DNA of 64,000 bases. Source: Brachybacterium sacelli (GTDB lineage Bacteria > Actinomycetota > Actinomycetes > Actinomycetales > Dermabacteraceae). This document shows positions 52,304 through 61,053 of this stretch, one piece after another. Made by a program: the position numbers and the translations under genes. The notes under the pieces were generated by a model. The model saw only the letters and a list, made by a program, of their open reading frames with translations. It was not told where the DNA came from and did not search any database. The stretch is taken from positions 496,001 through 560,000 of the forward strand of contig NZ_JAGIOD010000002.1 of NCBI RefSeq assembly GCF_017876545.1. The letters run 5' to 3'. Each line of letters starts with the position of its first letter. Position 1 is the first letter of the stretch.

Positions 52304-53887
52304 ATGTCAGATCTGCTGCCCCTCCCCTCGGGGACCGAGGACACCGCGAACTCTGCAGGCGCGCGCACCGCCCTCCTCGGCGGCGCGAGCGCCGACGAGT
52401 ACGCCGCCCTCCTCCACGAGGTCGTCGACGCGGTCGCCGATCGCTTCCGCACCGTCACCTCGCCGTCGGTCGGCCCCGATCGTCAGAGCCTGCGGGCCAT
52501 GGTCGAGGAGGTAGAGCTCGACACCGCCGGGATCGGTTCCCGTGATGCGCTGCGCGAGGCGGACCGGCTCTACGCGGGGCACGCGGTGTGGTTCCACCAC
52601 CCGGCGTACACGGCGCACCTGAACTGCCCCGTGGTGGTGCCGGCCGTGGCCGCCGAGACGATGCTCGCCGCGATCAACACCTCCGTCGACACCTACGACC
52701 AGTCCCTCGTCGCGACCTACATGGAGCGCCGGCTCATCGACTGGACCGCACAGCGGATCGGTCTGCCCGGGGGCGACGGTGTCTTCACCTCCGGCGGCAC
52801 CCAGTCGAACCTGCAGGGTCTCTTCCTGGCGCGGGAGCGGGCGCTGCGTGGTCTCGACGGGCCCCGGCGGGAGAACCTCCCGCGGCTGCGCCTGCTCGCG
52901 GGGGCTGCCGGGCACTTCTCCGTGGCGCGCTCCGCGCTGCTGCTGGGCCTGGACGAGGACGCGGTGGTCACCGTGGCCGACGACGAGGACGGCCGGCTCG
53001 ACCCGGCGGCGCTGGAGCAGGAGATGGCCCGCCTGGACGCGGCGGGTGACGTGGTCATGGCCGTCTCGGTCACCGCCGGCACCACCGATCGCGGGGTCAT
53101 CGACCCGCTCGGGCCGGTCGCACGGCTCTGCGCGGAGCGCGGCGTGTGGCTGCACGTGGATGCGGCCTACGGGGGAGGTCTCCTCCTCTCACCGAGTCGT
53201 CGCCACCTGCTCGCCGGCATCGAGCACGCCGACTCCGTCACCGTCGACTTCCACAAGACCTTCTTCCAGCCGGTCTCCTCGAGCGCCCTGCTCGTGCGCG
53301 ACGGGGCGGACCTCGCCGCGGCCGCCTGGCACGCCGACTACCTCAACCCCGCGGCCGAGGCGGGCGGCGAGGAGGCCGAGCCCAACCAGGTCGACAAGTC
53401 CCTGCAGACCACGCGTCGCTTCGACGCGCTCAAGCTCTGGACGACGCTGCGCTCCCTCGGCCCCGACCGGCTCGGGACGATGGTCGACCAGGTCTGCGAC
53501 CTCGCCGCCGAAGTGACCACGCTGCTCGAGTGCGACCCGGATTTCACCGTGCTCGGGCGCAGCGATCTGAGCACCGTCCTGTTCCGCTTCCACCCCGCTG
53601 CGATCCCGGCCGCGCGTGCGGATCGTCTGGTGCCGCTGATCCGCCGGGTGCTGTTCGACTCGGGGCGGGCCATGGTCGCCCGCACCACCATCGACGGCAC
53701 GCCCTGGCTGAAGCTCACCCTGCTCAATCCCGGCGCCACGCTCGCGGACATCACCGCCGTGCTCGACCTGGTCCGCGCCACCGGTCGCGGGCTGCTGGCC
53801 GGTGTCGACCTCGCTGCCTCCGCCCCCGCTCCCGCGACCGCCCCCGAGCCGGTCGCGACCGCGGACGCCGCAGGGGTGCAGCGATGA
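52304..53887 (+). CDS. desA: PLP-dependent lysine/diamino acid decarboxylase (DesA-type)
   Basis: A 527-residue group-II (DDC/glutamate-type) pyridoxal-phosphate decarboxylase. FTSGGTQSNLQGLFLARERA binds the cofactor phosphate, LHVDAAYGGGLLLSPS contains the ring-stacking/Asp residue, and SVTVDFHKTFFQPVSSSALL carries the Schiff-base Lys. In desferrioxamine pathways DesA converts lysine to cadaverine; other substrates such as ornithine or diaminobutyrate cannot be excluded. ATG at 52304 has AGGAAGG about nine bases upstream; GTG at 52271 is an alternative. First gene of an iron-box-controlled operon, ATGA overlap with desB. Confidence 0.87.
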   Translation: MSDLLPLPSGTEDTANSAGARTALLGGASADEYAALLHEVVDAVADRFRTVTSPSVGPDRQSLRAMVEEVELDTAGIGSRDALREADRLYAGHAVWFHHPAYTAHLNCPVVVPAVAAETMLAAINTSVDTYDQSLVATYMERRLIDWTAQRIGLPGGDGVFTSGGTQSNLQGLFLARERALRGLDGPRRENLPRLRLLAGAAGHFSVARSALLLGLDEDAVVTVADDEDGRLDPAALEQEMARLDAAGDVVMAVSVTAGTTDRGVIDPLGPVARLCAERGVWLHVDAAYGGGLLLSPSRRHLLAGIEHADSVTVDFHKTFFQPVSSSALLVRDGADLAAAAWHADYLNPAAEAGGEEAEPNQVDKSLQTTRRFDALKLWTTLRSLGPDRLGTMVDQVCDLAAEVTTLLECDPDFTVLGRSDLSTVLFRFHPAAIPAARADRLVPLIRRVLFDSGRAMVARTTIDGTPWLKLTLLNPGATLADITAVLDLVRATGRGLLAGVDLAASAPAPATAPEPVATADAAGVQR

Positions 53888-55356
53888 GCGCCCCGGACAC
53901 GACGGGCACCACGGGCACGGGGGACGCCGCGGCCGCCGCGGCCACGAGAGCCACGTCAGGCGCGAACGTCGCCACGGAGACCCCCGCCCCGGAGGTCGTC
54001 CACGACCTGGTCGGGATCGGGATCGGCCCCTTCGGCCTCGGCATGGCGGCCCTCGCCGAACCCCTCGAGGACGTCGATGCGCTCTTCCTCGACCAGGCCG
54101 AGGAGTTCCGCTGGCACCCCGGGATGATGCTCGAGAGCGCCACCATCCAGGTGCCCTTCCTCGCCGACCTGGTCACCCTCGCGGACCCCACCTCGCCGTA
54201 CTCCTTCCTCGCCTTCCTCAAGGCCACCGGTCGGCTCTACCCCTTCTACATCCGCGAATCGTTCTACCCGCTGCGGTCCGAGTACGACGCCTACTGCCGC
54301 TGGGTCGCCGAGCAGCTGGACTGCCTGCGGTGGCGACGCCGTGTGATCGCCGTCGAGCCGGCGTACGACGACCAGGGCCGCGAGCACTTCGCGGCCACGG
54401 CGGAGATCCTCGACGCACAGGGCGAGGTCACCGGCCACGAGGTGCATCGCGGACGGCACCTGGTCCTCGGCGTCGGCACGCAGCCGACCCTGCCGCCGGC
54501 CCTGGCGTCCCTCGCCGGGAGCGCGGCCGAGGACCCGGCACCAGCGCCCGTGATCCACAGCGCCCGATACCGCTTCCATCGCGAGCAGCTCCTGGAGCAC
54601 GAGGCGATCACCGTGGTCGGCAGCGGCCAGTCCGCCGCCGAGATCTACCGCGATCTGCTCGAGGACGCCGTCGCGCGGGGCGTCCGGCTGGACTGGATCA
54701 CCCGTTCCCCGAGGTTCTTCCCGATGGAGTACACCAAGCTCACCCTCGAGATGACCTCCCCGGAGTACACCGACCACCATCGCAGCCTGCCCGAGGAGCT
54801 GCGCGACGAGCTGGGCCGTACCCAGCGCGCCCTGCACAAGGGCATCAGCAGCGATCTGCTCGATGACATCCACGAGACGCTCTACCGCCTCAGCCAGGGA
54901 GGGCGGGAGCTGCCGACGACGCTGCTGACCGACGTCGCCGTCACCTCGGCCCATCGGGATCCCACCACCGCGGAGATCGTCCTCGGCCTCCGGCACGGCC
55001 AGCTCGGCACCGAGCGCGCGCACCGCACCGGCGCCGTCGTGGCCGCGACCGGCTATCGCTCCGGCGTGCCCGGCTTCCTCGCCCCGCTCGGGGACCGGAT
55101 CCGGCGCGACCGCGCGGGACGGCTCGACGTCAGCCGCGAGTACACCGTCGATGTCGACGAGCGCATCCATGTGCTCGGCACCGAGGTCCACACCCATGGC
55201 GTCACCGCCCCGGACCTCGGCTTCGGCCCGTGGCGGGCGAGCGTCGTCCTCGCCGCGCTGACCGGACGCGAGCCCTATCCGATCGAGCGCCGCATCGCCT
55301 TCCAGACCTTCGGACTGCCACCCCAGGACGTCGCATCGGCGGGAGCGGACACGTGA
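53884..55356 (+). CDS. desB: cadaverine/lysine N-monooxygenase (DesB-type)
   Basis: A 490-residue flavin N-hydroxylase of the IucD/SidA/PvdA family. VGIGIGPFGLGMAALAEP binds FAD; ITVVGSGQSAAEIYRDLLED binds NADPH; the substrate region includes RFFPMEYTKLTLEMTSPEYT; and VVAATGYRSGVPGFLAPLGD is the conserved ATGY/F run near the C terminus. In the Des pathway it hydroxylates cadaverine to N-hydroxycadaverine. About 35 low-complexity residues precede the FAD site. Overlaps desA by ATGA and the next frame by GTGA. The order desA-desB-desC/D is that of Streptomyces. Confidence 0.88.
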   Translation: MSAPDTTGTTGTGDAAAAAATRATSGANVATETPAPEVVHDLVGIGIGPFGLGMAALAEPLEDVDALFLDQAEEFRWHPGMMLESATIQVPFLADLVTLADPTSPYSFLAFLKATGRLYPFYIRESFYPLRSEYDAYCRWVAEQLDCLRWRRRVIAVEPAYDDQGREHFAATAEILDAQGEVTGHEVHRGRHLVLGVGTQPTLPPALASLAGSAAEDPAPAPVIHSARYRFHREQLLEHEAITVVGSGQSAAEIYRDLLEDAVARGVRLDWITRSPRFFPMEYTKLTLEMTSPEYTDHHRSLPEELRDELGRTQRALHKGISSDLLDDIHETLYRLSQGGRELPTTLLTDVAVTSAHRDPTTAEIVLGLRHGQLGTERAHRTGAVVAATGYRSGVPGFLAPLGDRIRRDRAGRLDVSREYTVDVDERIHVLGTEVHTHGVTAPDLGFGPWRASVVLAALTGREPYPIERRIAFQTFGLPPQDVASAGADT

Positions 55357-55406
55357 GCCTCTGGCCCGCCGTGCCGACGCGTGACGTCCCGCACCGCCCG
55401 GCCCCG

Positions 55407-55511
55407 ATCCGGCCGGCGTCGACCAGACCGGCCTCGACGCGGCCGGCGTCGGTCCACGCGGCCTCGATCCGGCCGGCCTCGACCCGACAGTCCCCGTCCA
55501 CCCAGTCCCCG
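55407..55511 (+). repeat. 15-bp tandem repeat in the desB-desCD junction
   Basis: Seven imperfect copies of a 15-bp unit starting ATCCGGCCGGCGTCG. In the frame of desCD it reads as pentapeptides of the IRPAS/TRPAS type, later drifting to STQSP. The unit length keeps the frame open. Confidence 0.7.
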
Positions 55512-55529
55512 TCCACCAGGAGCTCCGCC

Positions 55530-57908
55530 ATGCCCACCCTCACCCTCGAGCCCGTCGACCCGGCCCGCGACGCCCCCGACGTCCACCGCTGGCTCACCCA
55601 TCCCCGCGCGCACTACTGGAACCTGCTCACGAGCACCGAGAACCAGATCCGCGACCACCTCACCGTGCTCGCCAGGGACGAGCGCCAGGATGCCTGGCTG
55701 GGACGCGCCGACGGCGTCCCGGCGTTCTACGTCGAGACCTACCGCCCCGAGGTCCTGCTGGAGCCGACGCAGTTCGCGACCCGGGCCGGGGACCTGGGCA
55801 TGCACCTGCTCGTCGCCCCGCCGGAGTCCGAGGGCAGCCACGGCTTCACCACCGCCGTCATGGCAGAGACGGTCTCCTTCTGCCTGCGGGAGGACGACGG
55901 GCTCGGCGCGCTGCGCCTGGTGGTCGAGCCCGACTCGGCCAACACGCCGATCCTGGCCAAGAACGCCGCGGCCGGGTTCCGCGTGCTGCGGGAGATCGAC
56001 CTGACCGCGGACGGGCACACCAAGCGCGCCGCCCTGAGCGTCTGCACCCGCGAGGACTTCGCCACCAGCCCCCTCGGCGCCCGGCACCTCGTGCGCACCG
56101 ACCCCACCTCCCACCTCGAGGCCGACCTCGGCGCCGCCGCACACCGCCGCCTCGTCACCAAGGCCATCTCCGAGTTTTCCCACGAACGCCTGATCACCCC
56201 GGAACAGGCCGGCGAGCACATCTGGGAACTGACCGCGGGACCGTCACGCTACACCTTCCGGGCCGGCGTGCTGCCGCTGGAGCACTGGGTGCTCGAGGAG
56301 GATTCGCTTCAGCGCACTGTCGACGGGACCCCGCGAGACCTCGACGTCCAGGAGCTCGTCCTGGAGCTGCAGGAGGCGCTCGGCCTGCCCGACGCCCTCG
56401 TGGCCACCTACCTCGAGGAACTCGCCTCGACCTTCGCCGCCCGCACGGCCACCCTCGAGCAGGCACGCCGCGGCGCGCGACCCACCTCCGCCGAGCTGCT
56501 CACGTCGGGCCTGCAGAGCGTCGAAGCGGCCATGACCGAGGGGCATCCCGGCTTCCTGGCCAACAACGGCCGCATCGGTTACTCGCTGTCCGACTACCGC
56601 GCCTACGCCCCCGAGTCCGGTCGCACCACCCGCCTGGTCTGGGTCGCGGCCCGCCGGGAACTCAGCCACCTGTCCCTGGGAGAGGGGATGGACGAGACCG
56701 CTCATCTCGAGCTCGCACTCAGCCCCGAGGAACGCGACGCCTTCGCCGGCCGCCTCTCCGGGAGTGGCCTGGACCCCGCCGACTATCACCTGCTGCCCCT
56801 GCATCCGTGGCAGGCCGAGCACCGGCTGCCCATCACCTTCGCCCCGGACGTGGCCCGCGGTGACCTCGTGGTGCTCGGGCAGGGTGGGGACGAGCACCAG
56901 CCGCAGCAGTCCCTGCGCACCTTCTTCAATCGCACCCGGCCCGGCGCCCCGTACGTCAAGGTCGCCCTCGCGATCCAGAACATGGGCTTCCTGCGCGGCC
57001 TGTCCCCGCACTACATGCGTGACACCCCGGCCGTGAACGACTGGATCCAGGATCTCGTCACGCACGATCCCGAGTTCGCCGCCTGCGGCTTCTCCCTGCT
57101 GCGGGAGCGCTCGGCGCTCGGCTACACGGGCGATGCCTACCATCGCACCGCCGCGACCAACCCCCAGCGCAAGATGCTCGCGGCGCTGTGGCGGGAGAAC
57201 CCGCTGCCGCACCTCGGGGAGGGCGAGCAGGCCGTGACCATGGCCGCCCTCCTGCACCGAGATCACGAGGGAACCGCCTTCGCCTCCGCCGCGATCCGTG
57301 CCTCAGGACTCGAGCCGCGCACGTGGCTGACCGGCTACCTGCACGCCTACCTGCGCCCCCTGGTGCACGCCCTGCTCGCCCACGACGTGGTGGTCATGCC
57401 CCACGGCGAGAACCTCATCCTGCGGATGCGGGGCCACGCGGTGGTCGGCGCCTTCCTCAAGGACATCGGCGAGGAGATGGCCGTGGTCGGGCCACGCGCG
57501 CTGCCCGCGGGGGTCGAACGGGTCCGGGCCCGCGTGGACGGGGACGAGAAGGCGCTGTCGATCTTCACCGACGTCTTCGACGGGGTCCTGCGGCACCTCA
57601 GCGGGATCCTCGCGGCCGACGGGCTGCTGTCGGCCGGGACCTTCTGGCAGGTCGTCGCCGAGGTGCTGGACGGCTACGAGGCCGAGCATCCCGGCACCGC
57701 GCGGGGACTGGCCGGCGACGTCGACCTGCGCGCGGAGAGCTTCGCGCACTCCTGCCTGAACCGGCTTCAGCTGCGCAACACGCTGCAGATGGTCGATCTC
57801 GGCGACCAGGCCTCCTCGCTGCTGTACGCAGGGCGGATGGACAACCCGGTCGCTCGGGAGGCGACGCCCGTCGAGCTCGCCGCACCTCCGATCGCCCGCA
57901 CCGCCTGA
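55530..57908 (+). CDS. desCD: fused siderophore acyltransferase-synthetase (DesC-DesD)
   Basis: A 792-residue fusion. Residues about 1-175 are a GNAT-type hydroxylamine acyltransferase (TLEPVDPARDAPDVHRWLTH; HYWNLLTSTENQIRDHLTVL; MHLLVAPPESEGSHGFTTA), the DesC role of acylating N-hydroxycadaverine. Residues about 205-790 are an IucA/IucC-type NIS synthetase (YHLLPLHPWQAEHRLPITF; LRTFFNRTRPGAPYVKVAL; VVMPHGENLILRMRGHAVV; HSCLNRLQLRNTLQMVDLGD), the DesD role of ATP-dependent condensation and macrocyclisation. ATG at 55530 has CCAGGAG seven bases upstream. An in-frame GTG at 55353, overlapping the desB stop (GTGA), would add a 59-residue repetitive leader. Confidence 0.85.
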   Translation: MPTLTLEPVDPARDAPDVHRWLTHPRAHYWNLLTSTENQIRDHLTVLARDERQDAWLGRADGVPAFYVETYRPEVLLEPTQFATRAGDLGMHLLVAPPESEGSHGFTTAVMAETVSFCLREDDGLGALRLVVEPDSANTPILAKNAAAGFRVLREIDLTADGHTKRAALSVCTREDFATSPLGARHLVRTDPTSHLEADLGAAAHRRLVTKAISEFSHERLITPEQAGEHIWELTAGPSRYTFRAGVLPLEHWVLEEDSLQRTVDGTPRDLDVQELVLELQEALGLPDALVATYLEELASTFAARTATLEQARRGARPTSAELLTSGLQSVEAAMTEGHPGFLANNGRIGYSLSDYRAYAPESGRTTRLVWVAARRELSHLSLGEGMDETAHLELALSPEERDAFAGRLSGSGLDPADYHLLPLHPWQAEHRLPITFAPDVARGDLVVLGQGGDEHQPQQSLRTFFNRTRPGAPYVKVALAIQNMGFLRGLSPHYMRDTPAVNDWIQDLVTHDPEFAACGFSLLRERSALGYTGDAYHRTAATNPQRKMLAALWRENPLPHLGEGEQAVTMAALLHRDHEGTAFASAAIRASGLEPRTWLTGYLHAYLRPLVHALLAHDVVVMPHGENLILRMRGHAVVGAFLKDIGEEMAVVGPRALPAGVERVRARVDGDEKALSIFTDVFDGVLRHLSGILAADGLLSAGTFWQVVAEVLDGYEAEHPGTARGLAGDVDLRAESFAHSCLNRLQLRNTLQMVDLGDQASSLLYAGRMDNPVAREATPVELAAPPIARTA

Positions 57909-57949
57909 GCCGCGCCGCGACCCGACCGGACTGCCCGCCTGAACCGTCT

Positions 57950-57979
57950 CGCGACCGGGCCGTCCGCCGCCCGGTCGCG
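57950..57979. terminator. bidirectional terminator, desCD/ATP-grasp
   Basis: CGCGACCGGGC and GCCCGGTCGCG (11 bp perfect, 8-base loop) between the convergent genes; it overlaps the last bases before the ATP-grasp stop. Confidence 0.8.
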
Positions 57980-57982
57980 GCG

Positions 57983-59020
57983 TCAGGCTCCGTCGGCCGC
58001 CTGCTCCTCGCGCAGCAGGGTCCCCAGATAACGGGCGATGCGGCGGGCGGCGGGGACCTCCAGCGAATCCTCGACGTCGGGGTTGTAGTTGGTGTTCGTG
58101 TTGAGGTCGTAGGTGACGGTGCGTCCGTCGACGGTGGTCATGTACTCGATCCCGGCGATCTCGATACCGAGCTCCGCCAACAGCGCCCGGTACCGGCCGA
58201 TCAGCGGGGTCCGCGCCGTCACCTCGGGGCGGATCCGGAACATCGGCTCCGCCGCGTCGTCCTCGCCGGGCACGGCGCAGGCCTCCGCGGGGCACAGTTC
58301 GAAGGCCCCGCCGGAGGTGTCCACCCGCACCGCGTAGACGAACTCGCCGCCGACGAACTCGGCGCGGGTGATGGCGGGCTCATCCGCCACCAGCAGCTCC
58401 TGCAGCAGGGTGATCCCGTCGGCGGCGTCCTCGAAGTCGTCCCCGCTCACGTAGGCGGCGAAGGCCGCGTGGTCGTCGAAACGGCGCACGCCGAGACCCT
58501 TGCCGCCCTGGTTGTGCTTGGTGAGGAAGGGGGCTCGGAAGCCCTCGGCCGCCTCGACCAGACCCTCGCGGCCGAAGACGGCGAGGGTGCGGGGCACGTC
58601 GAAGCCGGCGCGGCGCAGTTGGGCGTGCTGGAGCACCTTGGAGACCTCGAGGTCCGCGACGTGCTGGCCGTTCACCACTCGCCGGCCCCAGGAGGCGGCC
58701 CAGGCAGTGATCGAACGGGCGGCGTCCTTCGCCAGCGGAGCGCTGCGAGTGTGCGAGGAAGCGCTCAGACGCGACCAGATCACCCCGCGGGGCGGCTGCG
58801 CGTCCAGGTCGAGAGAGCCTTCGCCGAGGCGCCATTCGACCAGCGGCACCCCCTCCGCCTCGAAGGCCCGTCGGAAGGGCGGCAGCCACTCGGGATTGTC
58901 GTGCAGCACGTGCACGGCGTGGTCGACCGGGCGCTCCCGGGGCGACGGAGCCGCGGGGGCGTCGGGAGCCAGGCGCACGGCGGGCACCACCGAGACAGGA
59001 GGGACGGGCGAGGCAGACAT
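57983..59020 (-). CDS. ATP-grasp ligase-like protein in the siderophore locus
   Basis: A 345-residue ATP-grasp protein (RimK/glutathione-synthetase-like). Residues to about 120 form the N-terminal pre-ATP-grasp region (AVHVLHDNPEWLPPFRRAFE; GVIWSRLSASSHTRSAPLAK). The ATP-grasp fold follows (VFGREGLVEAAEGFRAPFLT; KHNQGGKGLGVRRF nucleotide loop; EFVYAVRVDTSGG; YMTTVDGRTVTYDLNTNTNY with metal-binding Asp/Asn). Such enzymes form amide or ester bonds through acyl phosphates. No ATP-grasp ligase is required in known desferrioxamine pathways, so its role here is open: tailoring, peptide-linked siderophore or unrelated. Faces desCD across a terminator and lies just upstream of the uptake operon on the same strand. 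Confidence 0.8.
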   Translation of the reverse strand: MSASPVPPVSVVPAVRLAPDAPAAPSPRERPVDHAVHVLHDNPEWLPPFRRAFEAEGVPLVEWRLGEGSLDLDAQPPRGVIWSRLSASSHTRSAPLAKDAARSITAWAASWGRRVVNGQHVADLEVSKVLQHAQLRRAGFDVPRTLAVFGREGLVEAAEGFRAPFLTKHNQGGKGLGVRRFDDHAAFAAYVSGDDFEDAADGITLLQELLVADEPAITRAEFVGGEFVYAVRVDTSGGAFELCPAEACAVPGEDDAAEPMFRIRPEVTARTPLIGRYRALLAELGIEIAGIEYMTTVDGRTVTYDLNTNTNYNPDVEDSLEVPAARRIARYLGTLLREEQAADGA

Positions 59021-59095
59021 CAGCAGCTCCTGGGAGGGTGCAAAGTACTGCTTCAGGCTAGCTCCCCGCGACGCCCGCGCACAGGGTCGCTCGCC

Positions 59096-59911
59096 TCACG
59101 AGACCTCGGCCGGGTGCACCCGGTGACGGCCGATGGGCACCATCAGCGGCAGGCCGGAGACGGGATCGGCGATCACGCGGGAGCTCAGACCGAACACCTC
59201 GCGTACTCCCTCCTCGGTGAGCACCTCGGCCGGGGCCCCGCTCGCACGCACCCTGCCGTCTGAGATCATGACCAGCTGATCGCTGTAGCGGGCGGCGAGG
59301 TTGAGATCGTGCAGCACCATCACGATGGTGATGCCGCGGGCCCGATTCAGATCGGTGAGCAGGTCGAGAACCTCCACCTGATGGGCCACGTCCAGGAAGG
59401 TGGTGGGCTCGTCGAGCAGCAGCAGATCGGTGTCCTGGGCCAGCGCCATCGCGATCCACACCCGCTGACGCTGCCCGCCCGAGAGCTCGTCGACCGGACG
59501 TTCGGCGAGCTCAGCGGTGCGGGTCGCGTCCAGGGCGGCGGCGACCGCCTCGTCGTCGGCCGTCGACCAGCGGCTCAGGATCCCCTGGTGGGGGTGCCTG
59601 CCGCGGCCCACGAGATCCGCGACGGAGATCCCCTCCGGGGTCAGTGGGGACTGAGGGAGCAGCCCGAGCAGTCGCGCGAGCTTCTTCGCGGGCATCCGGT
59701 GCACCTGCTGACCGTCCAGCAGCACCTGGCCGTGGCGCGGGGTGAGCAGTCGCGACATCGAGCGCAGCAGCGTCGACTTGCCGCAGGCGTTGGCGCCGAC
59801 GATCGCGGTGACCTTCCCGGGCAGCAGCTCGAGATCGAGTCCCTCGATGACGGTGCGGTCGGCGTAGCCGACGCTGAGCGCCTCGGCGGTCAGGGTGTGG
59901 GTGGCGGTCAC
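59096..59911 (-). CDS. ABC transporter ATPase, ferric-siderophore uptake (FecE/FepC type)
   Basis: A 271-residue ATPase: Walker A GANACGKSTLLRSMS, signature DELSGGQRQRVWIAMALAQD, Walker B DLLLLDEPTTFLDVAHQVEV and the H-loop VLHDLNLAARYSDQLVMI. Note GANACGKS instead of GPNGCGKS, a conservative variant. GTG start at 59911 overlaps the permease stop by GTGA. It is the last gene of the SBP-permease-permease-ATPase operon importing ferric hydroxamates. Confidence 0.9.
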   Translation of the reverse strand: MTATHTLTAEALSVGYADRTVIEGLDLELLPGKVTAIVGANACGKSTLLRSMSRLLTPRHGQVLLDGQQVHRMPAKKLARLLGLLPQSPLTPEGISVADLVGRGRHPHQGILSRWSTADDEAVAAALDATRTAELAERPVDELSGGQRQRVWIAMALAQDTDLLLLDEPTTFLDVAHQVEVLDLLTDLNRARGITIVMVLHDLNLAARYSDQLVMISDGRVRASGAPAEVLTEEGVREVFGLSSRVIADPVSGLPLMVPIGRHRVHPAEVS

Positions 59912-61053
59912 AGGGAGCTCCCTCGACGGTTCACGCGGATGATGAGGTAGATCAGGTACGGGGCGCCGAGCACGCCGGTGACGACGCCGACGGGAAAGCG
60001 GGTGCCGGTGGCGTACTGCCCCACCAGGTCCGCGACCAGCACGAGCAGAGCGCCGACGAGCGCGGCCGGCACCAGCGGCGAGGTGCCGGGCCCAACGAGC
60101 CGGGCGGCGATCGGCCCGGACAGGAAGGCCACGAAGGCGATCGGTCCGCAGGCCGCGGTCGCGAAGGAGATCAGGCCGACGGCGGCGATCACGACGATCA
60201 GCCGAGTGCGGTCCACGCGCACGCCGAGGGCTTGGGCGGCATCGTCCCCGAGCTGGCCGGCCCGCAGGTCCCGGGACCGCGACAGCAGCAGCGGTCCGAG
60301 CACGCCGAGGGCGCCGAGCACGGGCCACACCTGCTGCCAGGAGGTGTTGTTCAGGCTGCCGGTCAGCCAGCGCATCGCCTCCTGGAGGTCCCACTGCCCG
60401 GCTGAGGAGAGCACCCAGTCGATGACGCTCTGCAGCATGGCGGCGATGCCGATTCCCACCAGGATCAGCCGGGTCCCGGCCGTCCCGCCCCGTCGGGACA
60501 GCAGGAAGATCACGGTCGCCACCGCCAGCCCCGCGAAGATCGCGATCAGCGAGACGGAGGTCCCGGACAGTCCGAGCACGACGATCGAGAACGCTGCCGC
60601 GGCGCTCGCGCCGGAGGAGATGCCGATGATGTCGGGGCTCGCCAGCGGGTTGCGCAGCATGGTCTGGAAGGTGACCCCGCCCAGCCCGAAGCAGGCGCCC
60701 GCGAGCATCCCGAGCACGGCGCGCGGCAGCCGCAGCCGGCCCACGGTGAAGCTCGCGCCGGGCACTTCCTGGCCGGAGAGCACCCGCAGTACCTCCCCGG
60801 GCGGGTAGAACGTCCGCCCCACCATCAGCGAGGCGCAGAACATCACCGCGATCGCCAGCGCGAGCAGCGCGATCACGGCGGCGGCCCGGGTGCTGCGACG
60901 TCGACGCGCCGACCGCACCCGCTGGAGGGTCGCGGTGGTGGCGGCCCCGGCGTCGTCCGGGCCGTGGGAGACGACAGAGACGCTGGCGATGCCGTCGTCG
61001 ACGGAACCGGGGCCGGCCGCGGTCAGCGCGTCCTGATCGGGGGCGGGATTCAC
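59908..61053 (-). CDS. FecCD-type iron-siderophore ABC permease
   Basis: A 381-residue permease with about ten helices after a hydrophilic N terminus of about 50 residues. The conserved loops are RLRLPRAVLGMLAGACFGLG, GVTFQTMLRNPLASPDIIGI (the ATPase-contact loop G-x-xxQ-x8-P) and GPIAFVAFLSGPIAARLVG. It pairs with the second permease as a FecC/FecD heterodimer. GTG start at 61053 in a GTGA overlap with the upstream permease gene; longer readings are Arg/Gly-rich shadow. Confidence 0.9.
   Translation of the reverse strand: MNPAPDQDALTAAGPGSVDDGIASVSVVSHGPDDAGAATTATLQRVRSARRRRSTRAAAVIALLALAIAVMFCASLMVGRTFYPPGEVLRVLSGQEVPGASFTVGRLRLPRAVLGMLAGACFGLGGVTFQTMLRNPLASPDIIGISSGASAAAAFSIVVLGLSGTSVSLIAIFAGLAVATVIFLLSRRGGTAGTRLILVGIGIAAMLQSVIDWVLSSAGQWDLQEAMRWLTGSLNNTSWQQVWPVLGALGVLGPLLLSRSRDLRAGQLGDDAAQALGVRVDRTRLIVVIAAVGLISFATAACGPIAFVAFLSGPIAARLVGPGTSPLVPAALVGALLVLVADLVGQYATGTRFPVGVVTGVLGAPYLIYLIIRVNRRGSSL

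Noticed and set aside
59041..59070. Third iron box near the ATP-grasp gene start
   Set aside because: Only a half-site (TTCAGGCTAG) is present; the second half does not match the consensus.
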